Positions 16,499 through 25,734 of a DNA stretch of 64,000 bases are shown here, piece by piece. The position numbers and the translations under genes are program-made. Position 1 is the first letter of the stretch. Every line of letters begins with the position of its first letter. The DNA is from Nocardioides sp. (lineage in GTDB: Bacteria > Actinomycetota > Actinomycetes > Propionibacteriales > Nocardioidaceae). The stretch covers positions 186,001-250,000 of the forward strand of contig NZ_JASEEQ010000003.1 of NCBI RefSeq assembly GCF_030019515.1, written 5' to 3'. The notes under the pieces were generated by a model. It worked only from the letters and a program-made list of their open reading frames with translations, was not told where the DNA came from and ran no database searches.

Positions 16499-18633
16499 CG
16501 ACCATCCAGACCGGAGCCGAGACCCGCCGGAGTCCCCGGCTCACCGACGGCGTCGACCAGGACCTTCGCCACCTCGTCCCGGAGGGCATCTGCCGCACCT
16601 TCCGGGTGATGCCCTACGCGTCGGTGAACGGCACCGTGCTCGTCGCCGCCGCCGACGCCGACGACGCGATCACGACCCAGGTCGTCGCCGAGCGGATCGA
16701 CCGCCCGGTGCAGCTGGTGCGCCACACCGTCAACGAGATCGTGGCCGCGATCGACGCGGTCTACCCGCCGCAGGAGACCGAGGTCGAGACCCCGGACGCC
16801 CGCCGGGCGCGGATGCAGATGGCCCAGATGCTCACCCGCAGCGGGCTGATCACCGACGACCAGCTCCAACGCGCGATGCTGGAGTACTCCCGCACCGGCG
16901 ACCCGCTCGGCGACATCCTGGTGTCCCACGAGGCGATCACCGAGGACGTCCTCGTGGCCGCGCTGTCGGAGATGTACCAGATGCAGCGGGTCGGCCTGGC
17001 CGGGTTCACCCCCGACTTCGAGGTCGCCCGACGTCTGCCGGAGCGGCTCGCCCACTCGTTCCAGGCCGTGCCGGTCGCGGCGACCGACGACCTGGTCCTG
17101 CTGGCCGTGGCACGCCCGCTCGGCGCCGAGCAGGCGGCCGAGGTCGAGGAGGCGCTCGGCTCGCCGTTCCGCCAGCTGCTGGCCAATCGCATCGAGCTCG
17201 ACCAGCTGATCCAGCGGATCCACGCCCGGCACTACGCCGAGGTCTCCACCCGGCTGCTGCTGGAGACCCGGCCGGAGGAGTCGGCCCACATCGTGATCTC
17301 GGGCGGGCAGAAGGCCGCCCTGGTGACCACCGCGATCGTGATCGTGATGGGCGCGGTCATCTGGCCGTTGCAGACCGCGATCGGCGTGGTGGCGGCATGC
17401 AGCCTGCTCTACCTGGTGGTGTCGTTCTACAAGTTCCGCCTGACGATGCGGGCGCTCGGCACCCACCTGGAGACCGACGTCACCGACGAGGAGATCGCGG
17501 CGATCGACGAGCGGCACCTGCCGATGTACACGATCCTGGTCCCGCTCTACCGGGAGGCGGCCATCGTCCCTCGCCTGGTCCGCGACATCAACGCGCTCGA
17601 CTATCCCCGCACCCGACTCGACGTGAAGCTGCTGTGCGAGGAGGACGACGAGGAGACGGTCCAGCGGATCCGGGACCTGCAGCTCCCGCCGCACTTCCAC
17701 CTCGTGGTGGTCCCCGACAGCCAGCCGAAGACCAAGCCCAAGGCGTGCAACTACGGCCTCCAGCTGGCGACCGGCGACTTCTGCGTGATCTTCGACGCCG
17801 AGGACCGGCCGGACCCCGACCAGCTGAAGAAGGCGGTCATCGCGTTCACCCGGGTGCCCAACAACGTCGTGTGCGTCCAGGCGAAGCTCAACCACTTCAA
17901 CCAGGACCAGAACATGCTCACGGCCTGGTTCGCCAACGAGTACTCGATGCACTTCGAGCTGGTGCTGCCGGCCATGGGCGCGGCCGAGTCGCCGATCCCG
18001 CTGGGCGGCACGTCGAACCACTTCCTGACCGCCAAGCTGCGCGAGCTCGGCGCCTGGGACCCCTTCAACGTGACGGAGGACGCCGACCTCGGCATCCGGC
18101 TGCACCGCGAGGGCTACCGCACGGCGATGATCGACTCGACCACCCTGGAGGAGGCCAACTCCCAGGTCCCGAACTGGATCCGCCAGCGCAGCCGCTGGAA
18201 CAAGGGCTACATCCAGACCTGGCTGGTCCACATGCGCAACCCCTTCTCGTTGCTGTCCCAGACCGGGCTCAAGGGGTTCCTGAGCTTCAACCTGACGATG
18301 GGGAGCGCCTTCGTGCTGCTCCTCAACCCGATCTTCTGGGCGCTGACGACGCTGTACGTCTTCACCCAGGCCGGCTTCATCGAGCAGCTCTTCCCGGGCA
18401 TCATCTTCTACGCCGCCAGTGCGCTGCTCTTCGTCGGCAACTTCGTGTTCGTCTACCTCAACGTCGCCGGCAGCCTGCACCGCGGGGAGTTCGGGCTGAC
18501 CCGCACCGCGCTCCTCTCGCCGCTCTACTGGGGCCTGATGAGCTGGGCCGCCTGGAAGGGCTTCATCCAGCTGTTCACGAACCCGTTCTACTGGGAGAAG
18601 ACCGAGCACGGCCTGGACGAGGGCCACGGCTGA
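16495..18633 (+). CDS. Membrane family-2 glycosyltransferase with MshEN-like N-terminal domain
   Basis: 712 residues. Residues 1–260 resemble the N-terminal part of type II secretion ATPases: a T2SSE_N/MshEN-like block with SGLITDDQLQRAML and DPLGDILVSHEAITEDVLV, a fold that binds c-di-GMP in some proteins. Two membrane helices follow (about 275–315). The GT2 domain (about 340–560) has VIFDAEDRPDP (DxD site), NVTEDADLGIRL (catalytic base) and QRSRWNKGY (Q-x-x-RW), as in processive synthases. More helices end the protein. The likely role is polymerising and exporting a glycan from a nucleotide sugar. Product unknown. It ends four bases before the next start. Confidence 0.88.
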   Translation: MTTIQTGAETRRSPRLTDGVDQDLRHLVPEGICRTFRVMPYASVNGTVLVAAADADDAITTQVVAERIDRPVQLVRHTVNEIVAAIDAVYPPQETEVETPDARRARMQMAQMLTRSGLITDDQLQRAMLEYSRTGDPLGDILVSHEAITEDVLVAALSEMYQMQRVGLAGFTPDFEVARRLPERLAHSFQAVPVAATDDLVLLAVARPLGAEQAAEVEEALGSPFRQLLANRIELDQLIQRIHARHYAEVSTRLLLETRPEESAHIVISGGQKAALVTTAIVIVMGAVIWPLQTAIGVVAACSLLYLVVSFYKFRLTMRALGTHLETDVTDEEIAAIDERHLPMYTILVPLYREAAIVPRLVRDINALDYPRTRLDVKLLCEEDDEETVQRIRDLQLPPHFHLVVVPDSQPKTKPKACNYGLQLATGDFCVIFDAEDRPDPDQLKKAVIAFTRVPNNVVCVQAKLNHFNQDQNMLTAWFANEYSMHFELVLPAMGAAESPIPLGGTSNHFLTAKLRELGAWDPFNVTEDADLGIRLHREGYRTAMIDSTTLEEANSQVPNWIRQRSRWNKGYIQTWLVHMRNPFSLLSQTGLKGFLSFNLTMGSAFVLLLNPIFWALTTLYVFTQAGFIEQLFPGIIFYAASALLFVGNFVFVYLNVAGSLHRGEFGLTRTALLSPLYWGLMSWAAWKGFIQLFTNPFYWEKTEHGLDEGHG

Positions 18634-18637
18634 TCGC

Positions 18638-20299
18638 ATGAGCACCGTCAACGTCGTCCACACCAAGGACCGCCTCAGCGGGATCGTCCAGTCGGTCGGC
18701 CGCCGGCCCAACGACGTCTCGCGCCGGTGGTGGGAGAGCGCTCTCGTCTTCGCGTTCTTCACCGCCGCGTACACCTGGTTCGGCTACTGGGTCGTCGTCG
18801 ACATGCACGTCGTCGGCTTCGAGACCCTCGACCGGCTCAACCGCGCACTCATGGTGTGGCACAACGACCCGGCCAAGCTGTCGGCGATCGGCTTCGACTA
18901 CCCGCCGCTCGCGACGCTCCTGATCGCGCCGCTGGCGATCTTCCGGGGCCTGGTCACCTCCCTGGCGGTCGTGCCGCTGGCCTCCGCCGTGTTCGCGGCC
19001 TTCACGATGGTCGCGCTCAACACCATGATGCGGCGTGCGCTCGTCGCCGGGCCGCTGCGGTACGCGGTCCTGCTGGCGCTGGGCGCCAACCCGATGGTGC
19101 TGCTCTACGCGACCACCGGCACCCGGCACTTCGTGTGGATGGCGCTCGTCGTCGCCGCCCTGGGCGCCCTCTTCGCGTGGTACATCACCGCGGACGTCCG
19201 GTTCGTGATGCTCGCCGGGATCGCGTTCTCGATCGCCGCCCTGGCCGGCTACACCAGCCTCGTGTTCTTCCTGCTGAGCGCCGTCATGATCGGCGCCATC
19301 CTCGCCCGGCTCGGCGCGGACGGCACCGAGGTCGAGGGCACGGTGGTCGGCTTCGCCTCGCCGACGGTCTACGTGATCGCGCTGTGGACGGTCTTCAACC
19401 TGATCCTGCTGCTCAACCCGTTCGCCTGGATCACCCGGTCGAGCGACGCGGCCGCCTCCGGCGGCCTGGAGACCTTCTCGGCCGTGGAGCTGCTGCGGGC
19501 CACCGGTGAGCTGGTGCTGTACGGCGCCCCGATCGCGATCATCGTGCTGCCGGCGCTGATCTTCGCCGGGTTCGCCCGCGGCAACCCGTTCGCGCTGTGG
19601 CTCGGGATGATGCTCGGCGCCTCGATCCTGCTCCCCTCCGCGGCCGTGGTGCTGCGGCTGACCGACTCGCCGATGCTGATGCGCAACTCGCTGCCGATCC
19701 TGCTGATCAGCGTGATCGGCGCGATCTGGCTGGCCAGGTCGGCCGAGGAGGGCAGCACCCTCGTCGCCGCGCTCGTGGTCGTCGCGCTGGTGATCAGCAT
19801 CCCCTGGACCCTGCAGGCGATGAAGACCTACCGGTACCAGAACCTCGAGGCCCCGTTCGCCGCCGCGATCACCACCGGCGAGTCCCAGGAGGGAGCGCAG
19901 ACCCTCAACCGCGAGAAGGTCGGCATCGTCTCCGAGCAGGCGATGGCCAAGTACATCGCCAACAACGTGTCGCGGGACAACTCGATCCTGACCGACAACG
20001 CCCAGACCTACGCCGTGATGATGCTGACCGGTCACCCGGAGTACTTCTTCGACCGCATCGACCACAGCGACGGGCCGTGGAAGGTCGCGGCGCGCGACCC
20101 GGGGAAGTACGACATCGACTATCTGTTGATGTCCGCCAGCGACAACGGCGACCTGCTCACCAAGCTCTACCCGGACGCCGCGGCCGGCTCGGACGCGCAG
20201 CTCCAGGTCGTCTACCGCACCCCGCGCTACGTGCTCGCCAGCGTGCCCGCCGGCTTCGAGCCCGGCGGGGTGACGACCGGACAGCTGGGGGCATCGTGA
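18638..20299 (+). CDS. Polytopic membrane protein, GT-C glycosyltransferase-like
   Basis: 553 residues with about ten hydrophobic helices between residues 35 and 410 and a soluble C-terminal domain of about 150 residues. The first extracytoplasmic loop contains SAIGFDYPPLATLLIAPL; an acidic residue followed by YPPL is common in GT-C enzymes that use lipid-linked sugars. The C-terminal part (NREKVGIVSEQAMAKYI, NSILTDNAQTYAVMMLTGHP) resembles the periplasmic domains of such proteins. Catalysis is inferred from fold and context only. Its stop shares one base with the next start. Confidence 0.75.
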   Translation: MSTVNVVHTKDRLSGIVQSVGRRPNDVSRRWWESALVFAFFTAAYTWFGYWVVVDMHVVGFETLDRLNRALMVWHNDPAKLSAIGFDYPPLATLLIAPLAIFRGLVTSLAVVPLASAVFAAFTMVALNTMMRRALVAGPLRYAVLLALGANPMVLLYATTGTRHFVWMALVVAALGALFAWYITADVRFVMLAGIAFSIAALAGYTSLVFFLLSAVMIGAILARLGADGTEVEGTVVGFASPTVYVIALWTVFNLILLLNPFAWITRSSDAAASGGLETFSAVELLRATGELVLYGAPIAIIVLPALIFAGFARGNPFALWLGMMLGASILLPSAAVVLRLTDSPMLMRNSLPILLISVIGAIWLARSAEEGSTLVAALVVVALVISIPWTLQAMKTYRYQNLEAPFAAAITTGESQEGAQTLNREKVGIVSEQAMAKYIANNVSRDNSILTDNAQTYAVMMLTGHPEYFFDRIDHSDGPWKVAARDPGKYDIDYLLMSASDNGDLLTKLYPDAAAGSDAQLQVVYRTPRYVLASVPAGFEPGGVTTGQLGAS

Positions 20300-21222
20300 T
20301 GGCCGACGAGAAGCCCCGCATCGCGCCCCCGCCGTCGGTCGACGACGTGCTCTCGGCGCTGACCGACCCGTCCCGGATCGGCCAGGTCGACTTCACCGCC
20401 GCGCTCGCCCCGGAGCCGCCGGCGCGACGGGCGGCGCGCGGCGGACGCCAACCGGACGCCAAGCCGCCGCTGCGGCGGGTCCCCGAGCCCGTGCCCGCGC
20501 CGATCACCGAGCCCGAGCCGCGCGACGCGGGGCCGGCCGCCGAGGCGGACCCCGCCGAGGTCGAGCCCGTCGCCCAGCCGGAGCCGGCCGACGCGCCCGC
20601 GGCCGAGACCACTCCCGACGCGGAGCCCGAGGCGGAGCCGACTGCCGATCGCGCCGCCGCAGCCGGGCCTGCCGATGACGAGCAGGCCCCCGAGGACCAG
20701 GCCCCCGAGCCGGCACCGGCGGAGCGTCCGCGCGAGCCGAAGGCCAAGAAGTCCCCGGCACCGAAGCAGTCGCTGGTCGCGGTCGAGGAGCCGACGGCCC
20801 GGCCCGAGCCGCTGCTCGAGCCTCAGGAACAGCCCCACCGAGAGCCGGCGCCCGACCCGGTCGGGTCGGTCGACGTCGCCCGCGCCGTCGAGGAGATCGC
20901 CCAGGGCGTGATCAGCCGGATCCGGACGGCCGAGGAGGCCCTGCTGCGCCACCTGGAGGCGACCGAGCTCGAGGCGACGCGTCGCTACGAGCTGGTCACG
21001 GCGCAGGCCGAGCTGGACGCGGAGCTGATCCGGCTCCAGTCGCGCCGCGAGGCACACGCGATCGTCACCGCGGCCCGGATGCGCTCCGGCGACCTCGACG
21101 ACGTCGACGACCCGGGCGACGTGGGCCACCGGCTGGCCGTCCTCAGCGACGCGATCTCCCGGGTGGCCGACACCGCCGAGGCCACGCTCAACCGGTCGCG
21201 GACCAGAGAGACCGGGTCCTGA
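20299..21222 (+). CDS. Pro/Ala/Glu-rich protein with C-terminal coiled coil
   Basis: 307 residues with no signal peptide or membrane segment. Residues about 35–190 are low complexity, dominated by P, A, E and D with little predicted structure. Residues 195–300 are helical with heptad-like spacing (VARAVEEIAQGVISRIRTAE, then EEALLRHLEATELEATRRYE), suggesting a coiled coil. No family is recognised. It is the only apparently cytosolic non-enzyme in the cluster and could scaffold the glycosyltransferase. It is translationally coupled to the gene before and separated by one base from the next. Confidence 0.75.
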   Translation: MADEKPRIAPPPSVDDVLSALTDPSRIGQVDFTAALAPEPPARRAARGGRQPDAKPPLRRVPEPVPAPITEPEPRDAGPAAEADPAEVEPVAQPEPADAPAAETTPDAEPEAEPTADRAAAAGPADDEQAPEDQAPEPAPAERPREPKAKKSPAPKQSLVAVEEPTARPEPLLEPQEQPHREPAPDPVGSVDVARAVEEIAQGVISRIRTAEEALLRHLEATELEATRRYELVTAQAELDAELIRLQSRREAHAIVTAARMRSGDLDDVDDPGDVGHRLAVLSDAISRVADTAEATLNRSRTRETGS

Positions 21223-21223
21223 C

Positions 21224-22387
21224 ATGAGCGCACCCCGCATCCGCCGTACCCACCGCCTGGCCGCCCTCGCCGCGGTGGGCTCGGTGCTGCTCGCCGGCTG
21301 CGCCGGCAGCGACTCGGGGAACGACCGGTCCGGCGAGGTCGTCGTCACCGTCGACCCGACGCAGACCGGGGGGGTGGTCGTGCCGGAGCGCCGGTTCTTC
21401 AACGACGGCTCGCCGTGGAACCGCCGGATCGACACCTCGCGCGTCGACCCGCGATCCAACCAGATGATCCAGTTCGCGCACGAGCGCGTCGGCGTGATCG
21501 AGCGCCCCGGTGGCACGTCGTTCATCTCCCGGAACTTCGTCGAGGACGGCCTCTACATCAACACGGTGCGCTGGACGGTGCCCGTGGTCGCGGGCGGTCG
21601 CCCGACGTCGCTGGTGTGCCGCCAGCTCGTGTGCGGCGACGGCGCCGACACGACCGTGCTGAACATCCCCGACGACGTCGACCCGGATCCCCGCTACGAC
21701 GGCTGGTACACCGTGTTCGACACCACCGCCTCGGTCGCCTACGACCTGTGGCGCGCGCGCCGCGAGGCCGACGACACGATCTCCTACAACTACATGCGCA
21801 AGTGGGACCTGAACGGCCCCGGCTACAGCGAGCCCTGGACCGAGGGTGCCCGCGGCTCCGGCCTCCCGCTGTTCGCCGGCCTGATCCGGCCCGGCGAGCT
21901 GGAGTCCGGCGAGATCCAGCACGCACTCGCTATCAGCGTGCCCGGGCCGGCCACCGGCATCTTCGTCCAGCCGGCGTCCTCGACCGACGGCAACGGCCGC
22001 ACCCGCTCGCTCCCCGAGGGGGCGCGGATCCGGCTCCGGCGCGACGTCGTGCTGCCCCCGCCCCGCGACCCGCGCACCGGCAAGATCATCAAGCTGACCA
22101 AGCAGCAGCAGCGGCTGGCGGACGCGATCGTCGCCTGCCTGCGCACCTACGGCGCGATCGTCGTCGACCGGGCCGCGGTGCCCACGCTGTACGCCCAGCG
22201 GGACGTGACGAACGGCCTGATCCGCGGCAACGAGCTCCAGGGCCTGACCCTCGACGACTTCGAGGTGCTGCCGCTCGGCCACCCCTACCACTACCCGCCG
22301 GAGGAGGACGAGACGGTCGTCGAGCCGAGCGAGAGCCCGAATGCCTCCCCGTCCAGCTCGCCGACCGAGGGGGGTGCGGTCCAGTGA
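21224..22387 (+). CDS. Lipoprotein of unknown function
   Basis: 387 residues. The signal ends in the lipobox LLAGC with Cys26, so it should be anchored to the outer face of the cytoplasmic membrane. The mature part begins with a short Gly/Asp linker and then RRFFNDGSPWNRRID. It contains two near Cys residues (LVCRQLVCGDG) and an aromatic-rich middle (YDGWYTVFDTTASVAYDLWR, NYMRKWDLNGPGYSEPW) of the kind found in carbohydrate-binding or lyase-like folds. A Ser/Pro-rich tail ends it. The last codons overlap the GTG of the next gene. Function not recognised. Confidence 0.78.
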   Translation: MSAPRIRRTHRLAALAAVGSVLLAGCAGSDSGNDRSGEVVVTVDPTQTGGVVVPERRFFNDGSPWNRRIDTSRVDPRSNQMIQFAHERVGVIERPGGTSFISRNFVEDGLYINTVRWTVPVVAGGRPTSLVCRQLVCGDGADTTVLNIPDDVDPDPRYDGWYTVFDTTASVAYDLWRARREADDTISYNYMRKWDLNGPGYSEPWTEGARGSGLPLFAGLIRPGELESGEIQHALAISVPGPATGIFVQPASSTDGNGRTRSLPEGARIRLRRDVVLPPPRDPRTGKIIKLTKQQQRLADAIVACLRTYGAIVVDRAAVPTLYAQRDVTNGLIRGNELQGLTLDDFEVLPLGHPYHYPPEEDETVVEPSESPNASPSSSPTEGGAVQ

Positions 22388-23826
22388 CTCCGACCCGATC
22401 GAAGGTGTTCGGCTCCCTGGCCGTGGCCGCGGTCTCGCTGGGCCTGCTCAGCGCCTGCTCGGACCCCTCGCAACAGGCCACCGAGTCGGTCAGCCAGGAC
22501 CAGGCCAACGAGTTCCGCGAGAACCAGCTGCGCCAGAAGGACATCGACAAGGCGTACGCCGCGCTGCCGACCCGCCCGTCCGGGGTGGTCGGCATCGACG
22601 GCTCGACCGGGGGGTCACTGACCCCGACCGAGGTCAGGAGCTACGAGGCGACGCCGGACGCGGCCCAGGTCAACGTCGCCGACAACGGCGAGGACCAGGC
22701 CTTCCAGGAGCTCTGCGCCGGGCAGATCGACCTCGTCGACTCAGCACGTCCCATCAGCCGCGCCGAGTGGGAGGCCTGCCAGTCCGTCGGCCTCGACGTC
22801 GTGCAGTTCCAGGTCGCCGCGGAGGCGATCGTGATCGCGATCAAGTCCGAGACCGACGTCGGGGCGGACTGCCTCACCGTCGACCAGGTCCGCGACATCT
22901 ACCGGGCCGGGTCCCCCCTCACGAACTGGAGCCAGGAGCCGCTGGGCTTCGACGACGTGCCGCTCAAGGTGGGCGGGCCCAGCCCCGACAACAACGGCTT
23001 CGGCTTCTTCGGCCGCTACGTGCTCGGCGCCCCCGAGCCCTCCCAGGTCGACCTGCGCTCGGACTACTTCCTGGCCGCGAACGACGAGGCGGCCCGCAAG
23101 TTCGTGGTCGGCAAGCGGTACCTCGAGCTGCGGGCGGCCCGCTTCGATGACGTCAGCCGCAGGCGCGCCCAGGCCAACCAGGCCCTCCAGGACGCACGCA
23201 GCGAGATGCTCGCCGCCCGCGAGGAGCTCACGGCCGCCCTCGCCGAGCGCGCCAAGGGCATCCGCGACGGCCGGCCCCCGGCGGACAAGGCCCGGGACCA
23301 GCGGCGCGTGGACAAGGCGTTCGCGCGCCGGACCGCCGCCCGGGTGCGGCTGGACGCGGCCCGGACGCGCTACGGCCAGGTCAACGAGCTGTACCGCAAC
23401 ACAGACGGCGCCCGTCGCCTCTACGAGGCCTACCGCGGACACGTGGCCTACTTCCGGTTCAGCTACTACGAGCTCTTCGAGGACCAGCTGCGGCCCTTCG
23501 AGATCACCCTGCCCGACGGCCAGCGCAACTGCATCTTCCCGAGCCAGCGCACGATCACCAGCGGTGAGTACCCGCTGGCCCGGCAGCTGCTGATCACGAC
23601 CACCACCCGGTCGCTGGCGCGCGCCGAGGTCCGAGACTTCCTCGGCCACTACGTCGCACACGCCCAGGCCGGGGCCGAGACCGCCCGACTGGTCGCGCTG
23701 CCCGACGAGACCGTCCGGCTCCAGCAGTCCTGGCTGACCGGCGACCAGGCACCGCAGCTCTACGTGCCCGACGACAACGCCAGCACACCCAGCCAGCCGG
23801 TACAGAGCGAGAAGCCTGCACGATGA
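22384..23826 (+). CDS. PstS-like solute-binding lipoprotein with long helical insertion
   Basis: 480 residues starting at GTG 22384. Signal and lipobox LLSAC give Cys25. Residues 60–240 match the PBP_like_2 fold of phosphate-binding proteins: QIDLVDSARPISRAEWEACQ, then VVQFQVAAEAIVIAIKSETD and CLTVDQVRDIYRAGSPLTNW. Between this and the C-terminal lobe (FEITLPDGQRNCIFPSQRTI onward) lies a charged helical segment of about 100 residues (SRRRAQANQALQDARSEMLA…), probably a coiled coil absent from ordinary PstS. No phosphate-transport permease genes accompany it, so it may sense or scaffold rather than import. Confidence 0.82.
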   Translation: MTPTRSKVFGSLAVAAVSLGLLSACSDPSQQATESVSQDQANEFRENQLRQKDIDKAYAALPTRPSGVVGIDGSTGGSLTPTEVRSYEATPDAAQVNVADNGEDQAFQELCAGQIDLVDSARPISRAEWEACQSVGLDVVQFQVAAEAIVIAIKSETDVGADCLTVDQVRDIYRAGSPLTNWSQEPLGFDDVPLKVGGPSPDNNGFGFFGRYVLGAPEPSQVDLRSDYFLAANDEAARKFVVGKRYLELRAARFDDVSRRRAQANQALQDARSEMLAAREELTAALAERAKGIRDGRPPADKARDQRRVDKAFARRTAARVRLDAARTRYGQVNELYRNTDGARRLYEAYRGHVAYFRFSYYELFEDQLRPFEITLPDGQRNCIFPSQRTITSGEYPLARQLLITTTTRSLARAEVRDFLGHYVAHAQAGAETARLVALPDETVRLQQSWLTGDQAPQLYVPDDNASTPSQPVQSEKPAR

Positions 23827-24863
23827 CCACCCGGGCCACCCGACTCGTGGCACTCGTGGTGCCACTGCTCCTCGCGCTGCCGGCCCTCGCCGTGGCGCCG
23901 ACGTACGCGGGGTCCGCCTCGGTGACCGCGGCCAAGGCCGGGCAGCGCCAGGTCCAGCAGTCCAAGCGGATCGTGGTCAAGTGGCAGGGGTTCCAGAGGC
24001 GGCCGAAGTACCAGAAGGTCGCCGACGTGCCGGGGATCGGCCAGGTCGAGCTGATCTGCCGCCCCAACGACACCATGCTGCGGATCCGGGCCAACGACCG
24101 CACCGCCGAGACCCAGCTCTGGATGGCGAAGCTCGAGTCCAAGGACGGCACCGACCGGGTGGCGGTCAAGAACGTCCGGGTCTACAGGTACGCCACGGCC
24201 GCCGACGACGGGAAGGGCGGCACCGGGCCGCAGGCGCACGAGGGCCTGAACCAGAGGACCCCGATCGAGGACTACGCGAAGGGCTCGGCGTACGGCGTGA
24301 TCAGCCAGCGCCCCGGCCGCGACCAGCCGGGCGGCGGTCCGCTGGCGCTCCCGGCGACGTCGTTCAAGCTCACGTGGTACTGGGAGCGGTTCGCCTACCC
24401 GGGCAGCCAGTACTGCAAGATGACGCTGGCGCTGCGCACCGACACCGACCAGCAGGTAGGGCTGAGCTGGCACGGCGACGAGGAGGCGGCGACCCAGCAG
24501 ACGACGACCGCCACCATCCCCGGGTTCGGCGAGGCCGAGCTGCGCTGCGAGACCGGCCGCACCGGTGAGCAGACGGTGGCCCTGCGCCCGGACGACCCGG
24601 ACTCGTTCATGGACTACGAGTACGTCCAGGGCGAGGGACGGGTCGCCGACCCCGACCACGTCACGCACTACAGCGACCTCGGCTACGACCCCGAGACCGG
24701 CCTGCTCGGCCCGGTCGACCTGCCACGCAACGGGATGATGCGCATCTGGTGGTCCGTGGGTGGGGTGAAGAGGACGTGGGTGCTCTCGTCCTACCTGGTC
24801 ACCAACAACACGACCCGGCCCTACCTCAACCTGTGCGAGGTCGCGGCTACTCCGCTGCCCTGA
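23823..24863 (+). CDS. Secreted protein with duplicated domain
   Basis: 346 residues with a clear signal peptide (LVALVVPLLLALPALAVAPT). The mature region carries two related halves: VADVPGIGQVELICRPND (around residue 70) and TATIPGFGEAELRCETGR (around 230). Each follows a K/W-rich strand and precedes a Thr/Ala stretch, suggesting tandem beta domains with a conserved Cys. No named family is recognised. It is the last gene of the cluster, starting in a four-base overlap, and its 3' end overlaps the convergent Nudix gene by 17 bases. Confidence 0.75.
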   Translation: MTTRATRLVALVVPLLLALPALAVAPTYAGSASVTAAKAGQRQVQQSKRIVVKWQGFQRRPKYQKVADVPGIGQVELICRPNDTMLRIRANDRTAETQLWMAKLESKDGTDRVAVKNVRVYRYATAADDGKGGTGPQAHEGLNQRTPIEDYAKGSAYGVISQRPGRDQPGGGPLALPATSFKLTWYWERFAYPGSQYCKMTLALRTDTDQQVGLSWHGDEEAATQQTTTATIPGFGEAELRCETGRTGEQTVALRPDDPDSFMDYEYVQGEGRVADPDHVTHYSDLGYDPETGLLGPVDLPRNGMMRIWWSVGGVKRTWVLSSYLVTNNTTRPYLNLCEVAATPLP

Positions 24864-25725
24864 GCGCCTCGCGGACCAGCTCGAGCACCGGCCGCTCCCC
24901 CGACTCGATCTCGGCGAGGGGCACCCAGGCGACGTCCGCGGAGGTGCCACCCTGCTCCGCCAGGCGCGGCTCGGCCCCGGCCTCCACGTCGGCCGCGAAG
25001 ACCAGCGCCACCGAGTGGAAGTCCTCGTAGCGGCCCGACGGCGCCGTACCGCTGAAGTGGTCGTCGTGGACGGCGACCAGCTCACCGACCTGGCACTCCA
25101 CGCCGGCCTCCTCGCGCACCTCACGGACGACGGCGGTCCGCGGTGCCTCCCCGTGGTCGACGCCGCCACCCGGCAGCGTCCACGAGCCGGTGTGGAACCC
25201 CAGCGCGGAGATCCGGACCAGCAGCACGGCGTCGGCACGCCGGATCAGCGCATAGGCGCCGAGCCGCTGGTGCCGGAACGGCCGGTGGTCGGCCACCGCC
25301 TCGAGCACCATCGGGGCCACCGGGACGGTCTCGTCGAGCACGTCCTCGACCGGCTTCCAGGCGGCCTCCACGGTCGACCCGTCCACCTCGACGACCCGGG
25401 GCTCGGGCGCGTCGATCGGCACCCAGCCGTCGTAGACGATCCGCAGCGCGTGGGCGTCGACGCGGCGGCCATCACGCCAGACGCCGGGCAGGTGGGCGGA
25501 GTACACGCGCGCGGTCTGCCCGACGACGGCGTGCAGACCGGTCTCCTCGTAGATCTCGCGGATCACCGCGTCCCGCGGGTCCTCGCCGTGGTCGAGGCCG
25601 CCGCCGGGAAGGGTCCACAGCTCCTCGGAGGTGATGGTCGGGGACAGCCGGCTGAGCAGGATCCGGCCCTCGCGGATGATCACGGCGTACGCCGCCACCC
25701 GCTGCCGCTTGGGAAGCCCGACCAT
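24847..25725 (-). CDS. Protein with two tandem Nudix hydrolase domains
   Basis: 292 residues. Both halves have an intact Nudix box: GGGLDHGEDPRDAVIREIYE followed by ETG (near residue 45) and GGGVDHGEAPRTAVVREVRE followed by EAG (near residue 190). The flanking strands AAYAVIIREGRILLSRLS and GAYALIRRADAVLLVRISAL are similar, so the gene arose by internal duplication. Nudix enzymes cleave nucleoside diphosphates linked to another moiety; the substrate is unknown here. Nine bases separate it from the upstream flavoprotein gene, so they are likely cotranscribed. Confidence 0.88.
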   Translation of the reverse strand: MVGLPKRQRVAAYAVIIREGRILLSRLSPTITSEELWTLPGGGLDHGEDPRDAVIREIYEETGLHAVVGQTARVYSAHLPGVWRDGRRVDAHALRIVYDGWVPIDAPEPRVVEVDGSTVEAAWKPVEDVLDETVPVAPMVLEAVADHRPFRHQRLGAYALIRRADAVLLVRISALGFHTGSWTLPGGGVDHGEAPRTAVVREVREEAGVECQVGELVAVHDDHFSGTAPSGRYEDFHSVALVFAADVEAGAEPRLAEQGGTSADVAWVPLAEIESGERPVLELVREALRAAE

Positions 25726-25734
25726 CAGCGCCCC

